Assembly: GCF_000412185.1 (NCBI RefSeq)
Contig: NZ_ASJA01000004.1
Span: forward strand, 1-64,000
DNA from: Euryhalocaulis caribicus
GTDB taxonomy: Bacteria > Pseudomonadota > Alphaproteobacteria > Caulobacterales > Maricaulaceae
Direction: 5' to 3'
Length of the DNA: 64,000 bases
The notes under the pieces are model-generated. The model did no database searches, was not told where the DNA came from, and saw only the letters and a list, made by a program, of their open reading frames with translations. Positions within the stretch are counted from its first letter, which is position 1. Every line of letters starts with the position of its first letter. The translations under genes were made by a program, and so were the position numbers. Of this stretch, positions 8,742 to 18,480 are shown piece by piece.

Positions 8742-9708
8742 TGGTTTCTCCTCCCATGGGTGGGGCTTGCGCGTCGTTGCGCGCATCCTCGTCCCGCGGA
8801 GCCTTTATGTCGCCCTTGCGGGCGAGGCTCTCTTTCCAGCGGGCCTTGATCGTTTCGGACGTGTCCCGGCTGCCGTCCGGCGACCAGCCGGGCGGGCGGA
8901 ACGCATATCCGAAAGCGTGACCGACGGAGCGGGCGGACGCGACGTCCTTCCCGATCCCGTACCATTCATGGAAGGCGACCTTCAGCGGATTGAAGGTGCC
9001 GAGATTTCTGACAATGCCGTAGCGGCAGGGCTCGTCGTCGCGCTCCGGCTCGAACGTGCCGAACATGCGGTCCCAGACAATGAAGACGCCGGCATAGTTG
9101 GAATCCAGGTAGCGCGGATTGGTGGCGTGATGGACCCGGTGATGGGAGGGGGTGTTCATCACCGCCTCGAACCAGGGCGGGAAACGCTTCACCGCCTCTG
9201 TATGGATCCAGAACTGATAGATCAGGTTCAGCCCGCTGACGAAGGCGATGATCACCGGGTGGAAGCCCAGCAGGGCCAGCGGCGTGCCGAATATGATGAA
9301 GGAAAAGGTCAGCTGCCCGGTCCAGGTCTGCCGCAGGGCGGTGCTGAGATTATAATGCTGGCTGGAATGATGGATGACGTGCGCGGCCCAGAACCAGCGA
9401 ACCCGGTGCGAGGCGCGATGCCACCAGTAATAAAGGAAGTCGTCGCCGATGAAGGCGATGGCGAACGCCCACCAGGCAAAACCGATATCGAACAGGGCGA
9501 ACTGGTAGACGAACATCGACCAGCCGAAAGCCAGGAAGCCGAACAGGACGCCGGAAATGGTGTTGCCCAGCCCCATCATCAGGCTGGTCAGCGTGTCGCG
9601 CGGCTCATAGCGGCCGCGGCCCGTGAAGCGGACAAACAGCATTTCCGCGAGGATCAACCCGACAAAGGCGGGTATCGCAAAAGTAACGGGATCCGGCAGT
9701 TCCGGCAT
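8728..9708 (-). CDS. Sterol desaturase / fatty acid hydroxylase family membrane protein
   Basis: This 326-aa membrane protein has about four to five hydrophobic segments and the three histidine clusters of the fatty-acid-hydroxylase superfamily: HRASH at 97-101, HVIHH at 110-114 and HHRVHH at 189-194. These bind a non-heme diiron centre on the cytoplasmic face and support O2-dependent hydroxylation or desaturation of lipids, sterols or carotenoids. The substrate is not identifiable. It is the first of four coupled leftward genes ending at the diheme cytochrome. The hydrophilic C-terminal tail (about 40 residues) overlaps the next gene. Confidence 0.9.
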   Translation of the reverse strand: MPELPDPVTFAIPAFVGLILAEMLFVRFTGRGRYEPRDTLTSLMMGLGNTISGVLFGFLAFGWSMFVYQFALFDIGFAWWAFAIAFIGDDFLYYWWHRASHRVRWFWAAHVIHHSSQHYNLSTALRQTWTGQLTFSFIIFGTPLALLGFHPVIIAFVSGLNLIYQFWIHTEAVKRFPPWFEAVMNTPSHHRVHHATNPRYLDSNYAGVFIVWDRMFGTFEPERDDEPCRYGIVRNLGTFNPLKVAFHEWYGIGKDVASARSVGHAFGYAFRPPGWSPDGSRDTSETIKARWKESLARKGDIKAPRDEDARNDAQAPPMGGETNVPA

Positions 9709-9721
9709 CGTCCATCAGGCG

Positions 9722-10138
9722 CTAGCGCCCTGTCTCCCCAATACGGCGCGCCCATTCGCGCGCTTCTTCTTCGCTTTCCAGCATAAGCGAAACACGGCCC
9801 AAGGTGAAATCGGAAAGCCGCAGCGACAAATTGCCGCTGCCGTCAACGTCAACCACGCGAATATCGGCCGGAGCGAGCAGCCGCGTAACCACGTCCACGC
9901 CCCGCACGACGGCCAGCCCGACCCGGTTGGACGCCTTGTCCGCGACCAGCGCGGCCAGACCGTCCGTGGAGACCACGCCCTCGCCCGCTTCGAACCCCGC
10001 CAGGTCGTTTTCCAGGCGCACGGCCGCGGCCTCGACCGAATCCATCAGGCCCGGCTTGAGGCCGGTGAGCCAGATATTGATGCCGAAGAGGGCGAGAATG
10101 GCGGCGAAGGACGCCGCGATGATCAGGAGCGTCGTCAT
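9722..10138 (-). CDS. Small membrane-anchored hypothetical protein
   Basis: This 138-aa protein has one N-terminal membrane helix (about residues 3-26) followed by a soluble domain of about 110 residues. No known motif is visible. It lies 13 nt upstream of the hydroxylase gene on the same strand and may lead the operon. The C-terminal part (residues about 95-135) alternates short beta strands with an acidic helix ([13 protein letters not shown]). I do not recognise a family. Confidence 0.7.
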   Translation of the reverse strand: MTTLLIIAASFAAILALFGINIWLTGLKPGLMDSVEAAAVRLENDLAGFEAGEGVVSTDGLAALVADKASNRVGLAVVRGVDVVTRLLAPADIRVVDVDGSGNLSLRLSDFTLGRVSLMLESEEEAREWARRIGETGR

Positions 10139-10170
10139 GGAAACATGGTCCCTGGTCCGTAAACGCAGAA

Positions 10171-10195
10171 GGCGGAGGCGACACGCGCCCCCGCC
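10171..10195 (-). terminator. Possible terminator after TonB receptor gene
   Basis: Ten-base arms (GGCGGAGGCG and CGCCCCCGCC, one mismatch) with a 5-base loop lie 28 nt past the receptor stop. The minus-strand hairpin is followed only by TTCTG, so intrinsic termination would be weak. Confidence 0.4.
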
Positions 10196-10222
10196 CTCTT
10201 TCTTACGTCAACGGCGCGGACG

Positions 10223-12898
10223 CTATTTGCGCAGGCGCAGCGTCACGCCATACGTCGCCGGGTCGCCCGGATAGACGTTGTAGCTGGTGCCGAGGTAACC
10301 GACCGACGGGAAACCGCCTTTGGTGTATTCCTCGTCAAAGATGTTGCGCCCCCAGAGCTGGACCTGCCAGCCGCCATCCGCGCCGCCAAGGCCGACGCTG
10401 GCGTTGAACAGGGCGAAGTCGTCCTGATTGGCGAAGGGACGCGGGTCCAGGCTGGTCGTGTGAGCGAATTCGGAGGTGTAGGTCACCTCGCCGCGCACGA
10501 AGCCTTCCATCGTATTGCCGATCGGCTGGGTATAGGTGCCGGTCAGCGAGCCGACGAAGTCCGAATTGCCGCGGTCAACGCCCGTCAAGTCGTTGAACGA
10601 CGCCGTTACGCCGCCTTCGTTCGTGCGCTCATTGCCCGGCAGGCAAAGCTCGAACATCGGATCGGACGGATCGAAACTGTCCGGGCACGGCGCGAACTGA
10701 TAATCGCCATATTCATTGTGGAACAGCCAGGTGAAGCCGCCCGTGAAGAACAGGCGGTCCGTGGGCGCCCACTGGCTCTCGAACTCAAGGCCCGCGACTT
10801 CGATGGAGCCGGCATTGTCCAGAGCGAAGCCGTTGCCCACGAAATTATTGGACTGGAAGTCCTCGATTTCCTGCGCGAACAGCGCCACCGCGTAGATGAA
10901 GCGGTTATTGCCCAGAGCGCCCTTGGCGCCGATTTCGGCGGACTGCGCCTGTTCGTCCTGGAACTCGAACACGCCGGTCTTGGCCGCGTCCACAGAGACG
11001 TTGAACCCGCCCGGCTTAAAGCCGGTGGCGTAGCTGGCGTAGACATTGAAGGTCGGCGTCACGTCATAGGACGCGATGACATTGTAGGAGAAGTTGGAGT
11101 CCGACCGGCTGTCCGGGAAGGCCGCGGCGTTGACCGGCGGCCAGTTCTGGAACGCGGTGAAGCCCAGCAGCTGGTTGATCGCCGGGTTGCGCGCCTGTTC
11201 GTCGGTCAGCGGCTGCGTCGGGTCGAACGGCAGCCCCGCCCCGGCCAGCAGCGCCGGGATCAGATAGGCGCAGGCGTCGCCGCCGATGATCGGGAACAGC
11301 GTCGGGTCGCAGGTGGTCGGCGACACAAGGCGCAAATCCTGGCCGACATCAACAAAACTGAACGCCGAAATCGGGTCCGGATTGTTGATGTTGGTTTCCA
11401 TGTCCTTGTCTTCTTCGGCGTAACGCGCGCCCACCGTCATGGTCAGCTTGTCGGTGAGGTTGAAGTCCAGCTTGCCGAAGATGGAGACCGCTTCAGTGTC
11501 GTAATTATACGCTTCGCTGATCAGGCCATGCTGGGTGGAAATGAAGCCTTCGGCCGGAACCGTCGGCAGCGAGGCGTTGCCGGAGGGCAGCGGCACGAAA
11601 TTGCCCACGCCCGCGGCATTGTTGTTGTTCAGGAAGAACTCCAGCAGCGACACGCCGCCAAGGCCGGGCGGCAGGCCCAGACCCGCGACGATCGGAGCAA
11701 CCTGCGGCGCGGAGGCAAAATCGAAGAAGGCCCGCGCATCGGCCCCGTAAGGCGTGGCGTTCGTGTATTCCAGCTCGTTCTTGTAGTAGAACGCGCCCGC
11801 CATCCAGTCGATGAAATTACTGCCCGTGGAGGCGAAGCGGAATTCCTGGGTGAAGGAATCGTATTCGTTGGTGATCGCCCGCGTGCTGACCAGGTCGAGG
11901 TCGGAGAAGTCCGCATCGAACAGCTGGTCTTCGTCATAATGACGATAGGCGGTGATCGAGGTGAAGGTGAACGTGTCGAAGTCGTGGTTCAGCTCGCCGG
12001 AGATGCCGGAGGTTTTCAGCTCCGTGCGGACATCGCCGTCAATCGCGATATCGCCGTCGAACGGATCGGCCGGCAGGGCCGTGCCGCCGAGACCGACAAG
12101 CGCGGCCTGGTCGATCGGGTCATAGAAGGCAAACGGCGCCGCGCAGCAATTCTCGTCAATCACGCCATAATCGCCGATGATGCGGATCGAGGTATTCTCG
12201 CCCGGCTCGATCAGCAGCTGGCCGCGATAGGTCTGACGGTCGCGGTTATTGATCTGGCTGCCGTCGGTGACGTCTTCCAGATAGCCGTCATTGGTGTGGT
12301 AGCTGGCGTCGAAGCGGCCGGCCATCAGGCCTTCCACGATCGGCCCGGTGATTGAGCCCTTGGCGATGAACTGGCCGTAATTGCCGGCCGTCAGCTCGCC
12401 TTCCGCCCCGAAATCATATTCCGGCTGCTTGGTGATGATGCTGACAACGCCCGCCGGGGTGTTGCGCCCGAACAGCGTGGATTGCGGACCGCGGATCACT
12501 TCCACGCGCTCCACCGAGATCAGGTCGTTGATCGCAGAGCCCGTGCGCGGACGATAAACGCCATCGACGAACACGCCGACCGAAGGCTCAAGGCCCGGGT
12601 TGAAACTGGATGTTCCGATCCCGCGCAGCGCAAATTCGGTATTGGTGGACGAGGCGAACTCGGCGACCCGCAAGGACGGCACAAGCGTCATCAGGTCGGC
12701 GGCGTCGCGAATCTGGGATTGCTCAATCTGCTCGTCAGTCACGACGGCCACGGAAACCGGAGTTTCCTGTAGCGTCTGTTCGCGCTTTTGCGCGGTGACC
12801 GTGATCTCGTCGATCTGGGCGTGCGCCGCCCCCGTGACGATCAGGCTGGTGACGATGGCCGTGGAGCCAAGCGTGGCGAGTTTCGAAATTCTGGACAT
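10223..12898 (-). CDS. TonB-dependent outer-membrane receptor
   Basis: This 891-aa receptor has a signal peptide (cleaved near AHA-Q at about residue 28). A TonB-box-like segment follows (ITVTAQKREQ), then a plug domain with the usual VERVEVIRGPQSTLFGRNTPAG segment, and a 22-strand barrel with a C-terminal LRLRK. A double cysteine (ENCCAAP) in an early loop may form a disulfide. It imports a large or scarce ligand across the outer membrane. The divergent catabolic genes (13043-18480) suggest an organic substrate such as a terpenoid, sterol or ester rather than iron, but that is inference. A strong GGGGGG ribosome site precedes the start. Confidence 0.93.
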   Translation of the reverse strand: MSRISKLATLGSTAIVTSLIVTGAAHAQIDEITVTAQKREQTLQETPVSVAVVTDEQIEQSQIRDAADLMTLVPSLRVAEFASSTNTEFALRGIGTSSFNPGLEPSVGVFVDGVYRPRTGSAINDLISVERVEVIRGPQSTLFGRNTPAGVVSIITKQPEYDFGAEGELTAGNYGQFIAKGSITGPIVEGLMAGRFDASYHTNDGYLEDVTDGSQINNRDRQTYRGQLLIEPGENTSIRIIGDYGVIDENCCAAPFAFYDPIDQAALVGLGGTALPADPFDGDIAIDGDVRTELKTSGISGELNHDFDTFTFTSITAYRHYDEDQLFDADFSDLDLVSTRAITNEYDSFTQEFRFASTGSNFIDWMAGAFYYKNELEYTNATPYGADARAFFDFASAPQVAPIVAGLGLPPGLGGVSLLEFFLNNNNAAGVGNFVPLPSGNASLPTVPAEGFISTQHGLISEAYNYDTEAVSIFGKLDFNLTDKLTMTVGARYAEEDKDMETNINNPDPISAFSFVDVGQDLRLVSPTTCDPTLFPIIGGDACAYLIPALLAGAGLPFDPTQPLTDEQARNPAINQLLGFTAFQNWPPVNAAAFPDSRSDSNFSYNVIASYDVTPTFNVYASYATGFKPGGFNVSVDAAKTGVFEFQDEQAQSAEIGAKGALGNNRFIYAVALFAQEIEDFQSNNFVGNGFALDNAGSIEVAGLEFESQWAPTDRLFFTGGFTWLFHNEYGDYQFAPCPDSFDPSDPMFELCLPGNERTNEGGVTASFNDLTGVDRGNSDFVGSLTGTYTQPIGNTMEGFVRGEVTYTSEFAHTTSLDPRPFANQDDFALFNASVGLGGADGGWQVQLWGRNIFDEEYTKGGFPSVGYLGTSYNVYPGDPATYGVTLRLRK

Positions 12899-13042
12899 GT
12901 ATCCCCCCTAGGTGCACGGTTCTGCGAACGCTGACGGCCCGCTCAAACGTGGCGTAATAAGATCACCAAAATTGGCGGCTGTCAGCTACAACTTTGTTAA
13001 GATTGTAAAAGACGCGCAGCGTTTTTTGCCGGGGGAGGAAAT

Positions 13043-14281
13043 ATGAAACGCATCGTCTGGGCGGCGGCGGCCGTGGTTGTAATCGTCGTTGTGGCCGCGC
13101 TTGGCTGGTATTTCCGGCCCTGGTCGGATTATGCGCCGGCCAAGATTGCGCGGCTGAACGCGCCGGAAAATTACCCCCAGACCTTCCGCGCCATGGACGA
13201 GATTTTCCCGCACCGGGAAATCGCGGCCAATACGGACGCCGCGCCCCTGCCCCGCAACGAACAATCGCTGGATCTGACCTATGACTGGCAGGGCGAGGAA
13301 AAGAGTCTCGACCAGTTTCTGGAAGAGGCCAGAACGCTGGGCTTGATCGTGCTGAAAGACGGCGCGGTCGTGCATGAAGAATACCGCATGGAGGCAGGCC
13401 CGGACGACCGCTTCACCTCATGGTCTGTCGGGAAAAGCTTCGTGGCGACGCTGGTCGCGATGGCGATGCGCGACGGCCTGATCGACAGCCTGGACGATCC
13501 GGCGGAAAAATACGCCGTACAGTTTGAAGGCTCCGATTATGGCGAGACATCGCTGCGTCACCTTCTGATGATGTCCGCCGGCATGGATTTCAACGAGGAT
13601 TACGGCGCGCCCGATTCGGATATCGACCCGTTCTTCTTCGACGCCTTCATCATGGGCAAGAATGTCGACGAGATGGCCGCCGCCATCGAACGCGACCGCC
13701 CGGCGGGCGAGGACCTTCACTATGTCAGCCCGAACACGCACGTCCTCTCGGCGGTCGTGCGCGCCGTCTATGACAAGCCGCTGGCCGCCATCATGGAAGA
13801 GCAGATCTGGAAACCGCTGGATATGAGCGGCGACGCCTACTGGTCCCAGAACGTGCAGGGCGGGGACGGCATCGCCATCGGCTATTGCTGCCTCAATGCG
13901 AGGCTGGAGGACTATGCCCGCTTCGGACAATTCTATCTTCAGGACGGGGTATGGGACGGCCAACGCCTGCTGCCAGAGGGGTGGGTGACCATGGCGACCA
14001 CCCCGCAGGCCCCGTTTCAGGAGCCGGGCGCGACCTATGACATTGTCGGCTATGGCCTGCATTTCTGGGTTCCGCAGGACGCGGACGGCGAATTCCAGAT
14101 GGCCGGCGTGTTCGGTCAATATATCTGGGTGGACCGGAAGCGCGGCGTGGTGATCGCCCGCAACTCGGCCGACCCGGAATTCGGATCGCGCCTTGGCGAA
14201 GCCATCACCGTCATGCGCGCCATATCCGCGGCTGTATCGCCCGAACCCGAAACGGAAAGCGCCGAGGCGGAGGCCCCGTAA
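13043..14281 (+). CDS. Beta-lactamase-fold serine hydrolase (esterase/amidase)
   Basis: This 412-aa protein has an N-terminal membrane anchor (about residues 4-23) and a class C beta-lactamase/penicillin-binding fold. The catalytic S-x-x-K is S128-V-G-K131, and the second motif appears as Y227-x-S-x-N231. Relatives are esterases or 6-aminohexanoate-oligomer hydrolases, so the call is a hydrolase of unknown substrate acting in the periplasm. A good ribosome site (GGGGAGGAA) precedes the ATG. Its stop overlaps the next start (TAATG), coupling it to the GMC oxidoreductase. Confidence 0.88.
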   Translation: MKRIVWAAAAVVVIVVVAALGWYFRPWSDYAPAKIARLNAPENYPQTFRAMDEIFPHREIAANTDAAPLPRNEQSLDLTYDWQGEEKSLDQFLEEARTLGLIVLKDGAVVHEEYRMEAGPDDRFTSWSVGKSFVATLVAMAMRDGLIDSLDDPAEKYAVQFEGSDYGETSLRHLLMMSAGMDFNEDYGAPDSDIDPFFFDAFIMGKNVDEMAAAIERDRPAGEDLHYVSPNTHVLSAVVRAVYDKPLAAIMEEQIWKPLDMSGDAYWSQNVQGGDGIAIGYCCLNARLEDYARFGQFYLQDGVWDGQRLLPEGWVTMATTPQAPFQEPGATYDIVGYGLHFWVPQDADGEFQMAGVFGQYIWVDRKRGVVIARNSADPEFGSRLGEAITVMRAISAAVSPEPETESAEAEAP

Positions 14282-15891
14282 TGGCCGCGAAACAGGCGCT
14301 GGAATTCGACTATGTGATCGTCGGGGCCGGATCGGCGGGCTGCACGCTGGCCGGGCGTTTGTCGGAAAATCGCGACGTCACGGTCTGCCTGCTGGAGGCG
14401 GGCGGATCGGACGACAAGGCGATCATCCGCACGCCCATGCTGCTGCAGAACGCCATGACCACCCCGGCCATCAACTGGGACTACGAAACGGTCCCGCAGC
14501 AGCATCTGAACGGGCGCACGCTCTACTGGCCGCGCGGCAAGACGCTGGGCGGGTCCAGCTCCATCAACGCCATGCACTATATCCGCGGCGCGCGGGAGAA
14601 TTACGACGAATGGGCGGCGACCTATGGCGCTGAAGGCTGGTCCTGGGAGGACTGTTTCCCGAAATTCCTGGCCCAGCAGGACCAGGAGCGGGGAGAGAGC
14701 GACCATCACGCCACGGGCGGCCCGCTGCGCGTGCAGGATATCCAGCCGATCAACCCGATCAGCGAATTGTTCATTCAGGCGGCGGCGGAGCTTCAATATC
14801 CGCTGAACGCCGACTTCAACGGCGCGCGTCAGGACGGCTTCGGCATCTATCAGGTCACCCAAAAAGGCCCGCGCCGCTGGAGCGCCGCCGACGCCTTCCT
14901 GCGCCCGGCGCTGGAACGGGAGAATCTGACCGTCATCACGGACGCCCTCACCCATCGCGTCCGGCTGGACGGCAAGCGCGCCACCGGCGTGGTCGCGGAG
15001 ATCGAGGGCGCGCCGGCCGAGATCACCGCCCGCAAGGAGGTGATCCTGTCCGGCGGCGCGATCAATTCGCCGCAGCTCCTGCTGCTGTCGGGCATCGGGC
15101 CGGGACAGGAAATTCGCGGCGCCGGCGTGACCCCGGAAATCGACTTGCCGGGCGTGGGCAAAAACCTTCAGGACCATCTGGACGTGACGGGCCAGATCAA
15201 GATGCGCAGCGCGCGCTCTATCGGGCGCAGCTGGCGCGCCGCGCCCAAGCTGATCGGCGACGTGCTGCGCTGGATGATACGGGGCGACGGCGATTTCACG
15301 GTCAACCCGATCCAGGGCGGCGCTTTCGTGAAATCGTCCCAGTCCGACGGTCTGCCGGACCTGCAGCTGGTCTTTATCCCCTCGCTCTCCGCCCCGCACG
15401 GGCGGGAGACGATCTACGGCCACGGGGCGACGCTGCATGTCTGTCACCTCTACCCTCAGAGCCGCGGCGAAATCCGCCTCGCCTCCGACGATCCGCGCAT
15501 GTACCCGCTGATCGACCCGAATTATCTCTCGGCGGAAGAGGATCTGGAGGCGCTCACCGACGGGCTGGAAATTGTCCGCCGCGTCCTGAACGCCCCGGCC
15601 TTCGCGGAGGAGCGCGTGGCGGAACTCCTGCCCGGCGATTTGAAGGTCACGCGGGACGATCTTCGCGACGATATCCGCGCCCGGGCGGAGACGCTCTATC
15701 ACCCGACCAGCACCTGCGCGATGGGCGATGGCGAGATGGCGGTGACCGATCCGCGCTGCCGTGTCCGGGGGGTCGAGGGGCTGCGCGTGGTGGACGCCTC
15801 GGTCATGCCCCGCCTTGTCGGCGGCAACACAAACGCCCCGACGATTATGGTCGCGGGCCGCGCGGCTGATATGATCGCCGCCGACGCCTGA
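14281..15891 (+). CDS. GMC-family FAD alcohol oxidoreductase
   Basis: This 536-aa flavoprotein is of the choline dehydrogenase/alcohol dehydrogenase type. The FAD-binding GAGSAG motif is at residues 15-20, the GMC signature GKTLGGSSSINAM lies near residues 90-105, and the catalytic His/Asn pair maps to H474 (YHPTSTCAMG) and N516 (GGNTN). It oxidises an alcohol to an aldehyde. The next gene encodes an aldehyde dehydrogenase, so together they would take an alcohol to the acid. No export signal is present. Confidence 0.93.
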   Translation: MAAKQALEFDYVIVGAGSAGCTLAGRLSENRDVTVCLLEAGGSDDKAIIRTPMLLQNAMTTPAINWDYETVPQQHLNGRTLYWPRGKTLGGSSSINAMHYIRGARENYDEWAATYGAEGWSWEDCFPKFLAQQDQERGESDHHATGGPLRVQDIQPINPISELFIQAAAELQYPLNADFNGARQDGFGIYQVTQKGPRRWSAADAFLRPALERENLTVITDALTHRVRLDGKRATGVVAEIEGAPAEITARKEVILSGGAINSPQLLLLSGIGPGQEIRGAGVTPEIDLPGVGKNLQDHLDVTGQIKMRSARSIGRSWRAAPKLIGDVLRWMIRGDGDFTVNPIQGGAFVKSSQSDGLPDLQLVFIPSLSAPHGRETIYGHGATLHVCHLYPQSRGEIRLASDDPRMYPLIDPNYLSAEEDLEALTDGLEIVRRVLNAPAFAEERVAELLPGDLKVTRDDLRDDIRARAETLYHPTSTCAMGDGEMAVTDPRCRVRGVEGLRVVDASVMPRLVGGNTNAPTIMVAGRAADMIAADA

Positions 15892-15920
15892 AGCGACCAG
15901 ATGAGAAGGTCAGGAACACC

Positions 15921-17342
15921 ATGAGCGATATCGACGCCCGTCAGATCGAACGGATGAAATCCCTTCTGGCCAGCCAGCAGGACGCTTTTGCGCGTGACCG
16001 CCACCGCCCGCTGAACGAGCGCAAGGCGGACCTTGAGGCCGTCCAGACCCTGACCGCCGCCCATGCCGGCGAAATCGCTGACGCCATAGCCAGCGATTAC
16101 GGCGTCCGCTCGAAAGCGGAGACGCAGCTGGGCGAGATCGGCTTCGTGCTGGCGTCCGCCAAACACGCGCTGAAGAATCTGGATAAATGGGCGAAGCCGC
16201 AAAAGGCCTCCGTCCCGATGACACTGGCCCCCGGCAAGGCCTATGTCCGGCGCGAGCCGAAGGGCGTGGCGGGCATCGTTTCACCCTGGAATTATCCCTA
16301 CCAGCTGGCCATCGCGCCGCTGATCGCCGCGCTGGCCGCCGGGTGCCGCGCCATGATCAAGCCCAGCGAATACACGCCCGCGACGGCGGAGCTGATGCAG
16401 CGCCTGCTGGGCGAGCGATTTTCCGAAGATCAGGTGGCGGTGGTCACCGGCGGGCCGTCCGTGGGGGAGGCCTTCACCGCCCTTCCCTTCGACCACCTCT
16501 TCTATACCGGCTCCACCCATGTCGGCCGCATCGTCGCCAAAGCGGCGGCGGAAAACCTGACGCCGGTGACGCTGGAGCTGGGCGGAAAATCGCCGGCCAT
16601 CGTCACCGAGTCCTATGAGACGAAGGACCTCATGAAGCCGCTGGCCTGGGGCAAATTCTTCAATGCCGGCCAGACCTGCGTGGCGCCGGACTATGTGCTG
16701 GTCCCCAATCGCCGGGTCGAGGAAATCGGCGAGGCGCTGATCGCGACGGTTTCGGACTTCTATCCGGACCTTTCCAGCGATGACGACTACACGGCCATCG
16801 TCTCCCAAAAGCATTATGACCGCCTCAGCGGCATGATTGAGGAAGCGCGGGCCGCCGGCGCCCGCATTCTTCAGCCCGAACATGACGCCGAGGCCGCAAG
16901 GGCGGCGCGCAAGATTCCCCCGACGGTCATCCTGAACCTGCCCGAAGACAGCCCGCTGATGCAGGAGGAAATCTTCGGCCCGGTCCTGCCGGTCCTTGGC
17001 TATGAGCTGCTGTCCGGAGCCATCGATTTCGTGAATGGCCGCGACCGGCCGCTGGCCCTTTATGTCTTCTCGAAAGAAAAGAGCCAGTCCCGCCGCGTGC
17101 TGGAACAGACGATGTCCGGCGGGGCCTCCGTGAACGCCACCATGCTGCACCTGTCAGTCGAGGACATGCCCTTTGGCGGCGTCGGAAAGAGCGGCTATGG
17201 CGCCTATCACGGCGAGCGCGGCTTTCTGGAATTCACGCATGAGCGGTCCGTGTTCGAAGCGCCGGTCTGGCATCCTTCGCGCCTGATCGCGCCGCCTTAC
17301 GGCAAGATGTTCGACTTCATCGCGGGCCTGCAGAAGCGCTGA
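15921..17342 (+). CDS. NAD(P)-dependent aldehyde dehydrogenase (coniferyl-aldehyde type)
   Basis: This 473-aa enzyme has all key residues: N124 (SPWNYP), the general base E219 (ELGGKSP) and the nucleophile C253 (GQTCVAP). The N-terminal SKAETQLGEIGF segment and short overall length match the coniferyl/fatty aldehyde dehydrogenase subgroup. It lies 29 bp after the GMC oxidoreductase in the same direction and probably oxidises its aldehyde product. The real substrate may be an aliphatic, terpenoid or aromatic aldehyde. Confidence 0.93.
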   Translation: MSDIDARQIERMKSLLASQQDAFARDRHRPLNERKADLEAVQTLTAAHAGEIADAIASDYGVRSKAETQLGEIGFVLASAKHALKNLDKWAKPQKASVPMTLAPGKAYVRREPKGVAGIVSPWNYPYQLAIAPLIAALAAGCRAMIKPSEYTPATAELMQRLLGERFSEDQVAVVTGGPSVGEAFTALPFDHLFYTGSTHVGRIVAKAAAENLTPVTLELGGKSPAIVTESYETKDLMKPLAWGKFFNAGQTCVAPDYVLVPNRRVEEIGEALIATVSDFYPDLSSDDDYTAIVSQKHYDRLSGMIEEARAAGARILQPEHDAEAARAARKIPPTVILNLPEDSPLMQEEIFGPVLPVLGYELLSGAIDFVNGRDRPLALYVFSKEKSQSRRVLEQTMSGGASVNATMLHLSVEDMPFGGVGKSGYGAYHGERGFLEFTHERSVFEAPVWHPSRLIAPPYGKMFDFIAGLQKR

Positions 17343-17388
17343 CGCGGCGCTTCCGGCACGCCTGCCCTAACGGTTCGGGGAGGAACCC

Positions 17389-18480
17389 ATGGGACGCGCC
17401 CTGCTCTGGCTTTTCGCGATCCTGATCGTCATTTGCGCGGTCTGGTATCTGTGGCCCGCAAAGGCCGATCCCGCTTATTGGGACGAGCCGGAACCGCCGG
17501 AAATGACCGGCGTGCTGGAGCCGCGCGGCCGTCTTGCCCAGGCCGAACAGATCGGCGCGGGCGCGGTGATGAGTTCAGAGGATATCGCTATCGGTCCCGA
17601 CGGCGCGGTCTATGCCGGGCAACCTGACGGACGGCTGGTGCGCCTGCGTCCGGGTTCCGACACGGTGGAAACCGTCGCCGATGTCTCCAACTATCCGGTT
17701 CTGGGCCTGCAATGGACGCCGGAGGGCGATCTGGCCGCCATGGCGCCTGACGGGCTTTACCGCGTGAATGTGGGAACCGGCGAGAGCGAACTTCTGACCA
17801 ACGCCTATGACGGCGAACCCTTCGGCTTCGGCGACGATCTGGATGTGGCGGACGACGGGACAATCTATTTCACCGACGCCACATCGAAATGGGGCGCGGG
17901 ATCGGAAAGCGGCCCCGACTACGTGATGGACATGGTGGAGAACCGGCCCTGGGGCGCGCTTTACGCCTATCATCCGGACACCGGCGAGACGGCGCTGTTG
18001 CTGGATAATCTCTATTTCGCCAATGGCGTCGCCATGGCGGCGGACGGACGCTCCGTCTTCGTGGCGGAAACATTCCGCTACCGCATCCAGCGATACTGGC
18101 TGGACGGCCCGAACGCCGGCGCGGCGGAGATAATCGCCGAAAACCTGCCTGGTATTCCCGACGGCGTGATGAGCGACCGGCAAGGCAAGCTCTATGTCGC
18201 CATGGACACCCAGCGCTCGCCCGTCCTCGCCTTCCTGCACGAAAACCCGTTTCTCACGAAGATGATCACCAAGCTGCCGCGCGGCCTGTGGCTGCGCGCG
18301 GGACCGTCCAGCGGATTCGTGCTGGTGATGAACGAAGAGGGAGACTACCTGGATTCCTATCATGATCCGGACGGCCGCTTCGGCATGATCGCCAACGCGG
18401 TGCCTGAAGGCGAATATGTCTGGATCGGCTCGCTTACCGCCCCGGTCATAGGAAGATACCGCGCCCCCGACCGCCAGTAA
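17389..18480 (+). CDS. SMP-30 / strictosidine synthase-like beta-propeller protein
   Basis: This 363-aa protein has an N-terminal membrane anchor or uncleaved signal (about residues 3-20) and a six-bladed propeller. The strictosidine-synthase-family phrase GDDLDVADDGTIYFTDA is at about residues 145-161, and NGVAMAADG lies further on. Relatives are lactonases or arylesterase-like hydrolases facing the periplasm. It is the fourth gene of the run, 46 bp after the aldehyde dehydrogenase, with a good GGGGAGGAA ribosome site. Lactone or ester hydrolysis in the same pathway is a reasonable guess. Confidence 0.85.
   Translation: MGRALLWLFAILIVICAVWYLWPAKADPAYWDEPEPPEMTGVLEPRGRLAQAEQIGAGAVMSSEDIAIGPDGAVYAGQPDGRLVRLRPGSDTVETVADVSNYPVLGLQWTPEGDLAAMAPDGLYRVNVGTGESELLTNAYDGEPFGFGDDLDVADDGTIYFTDATSKWGAGSESGPDYVMDMVENRPWGALYAYHPDTGETALLLDNLYFANGVAMAADGRSVFVAETFRYRIQRYWLDGPNAGAAEIIAENLPGIPDGVMSDRQGKLYVAMDTQRSPVLAFLHENPFLTKMITKLPRGLWLRAGPSSGFVLVMNEEGDYLDSYHDPDGRFGMIANAVPEGEYVWIGSLTAPVIGRYRAPDRQ

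Noticed and set aside
13043-14281. Antibiotic-resistance beta-lactamase
   Set aside because: The fold and S-x-x-K are shared, but the membrane anchor, the modified second motif and the oxidoreductase partners fit an esterase or amidase better.
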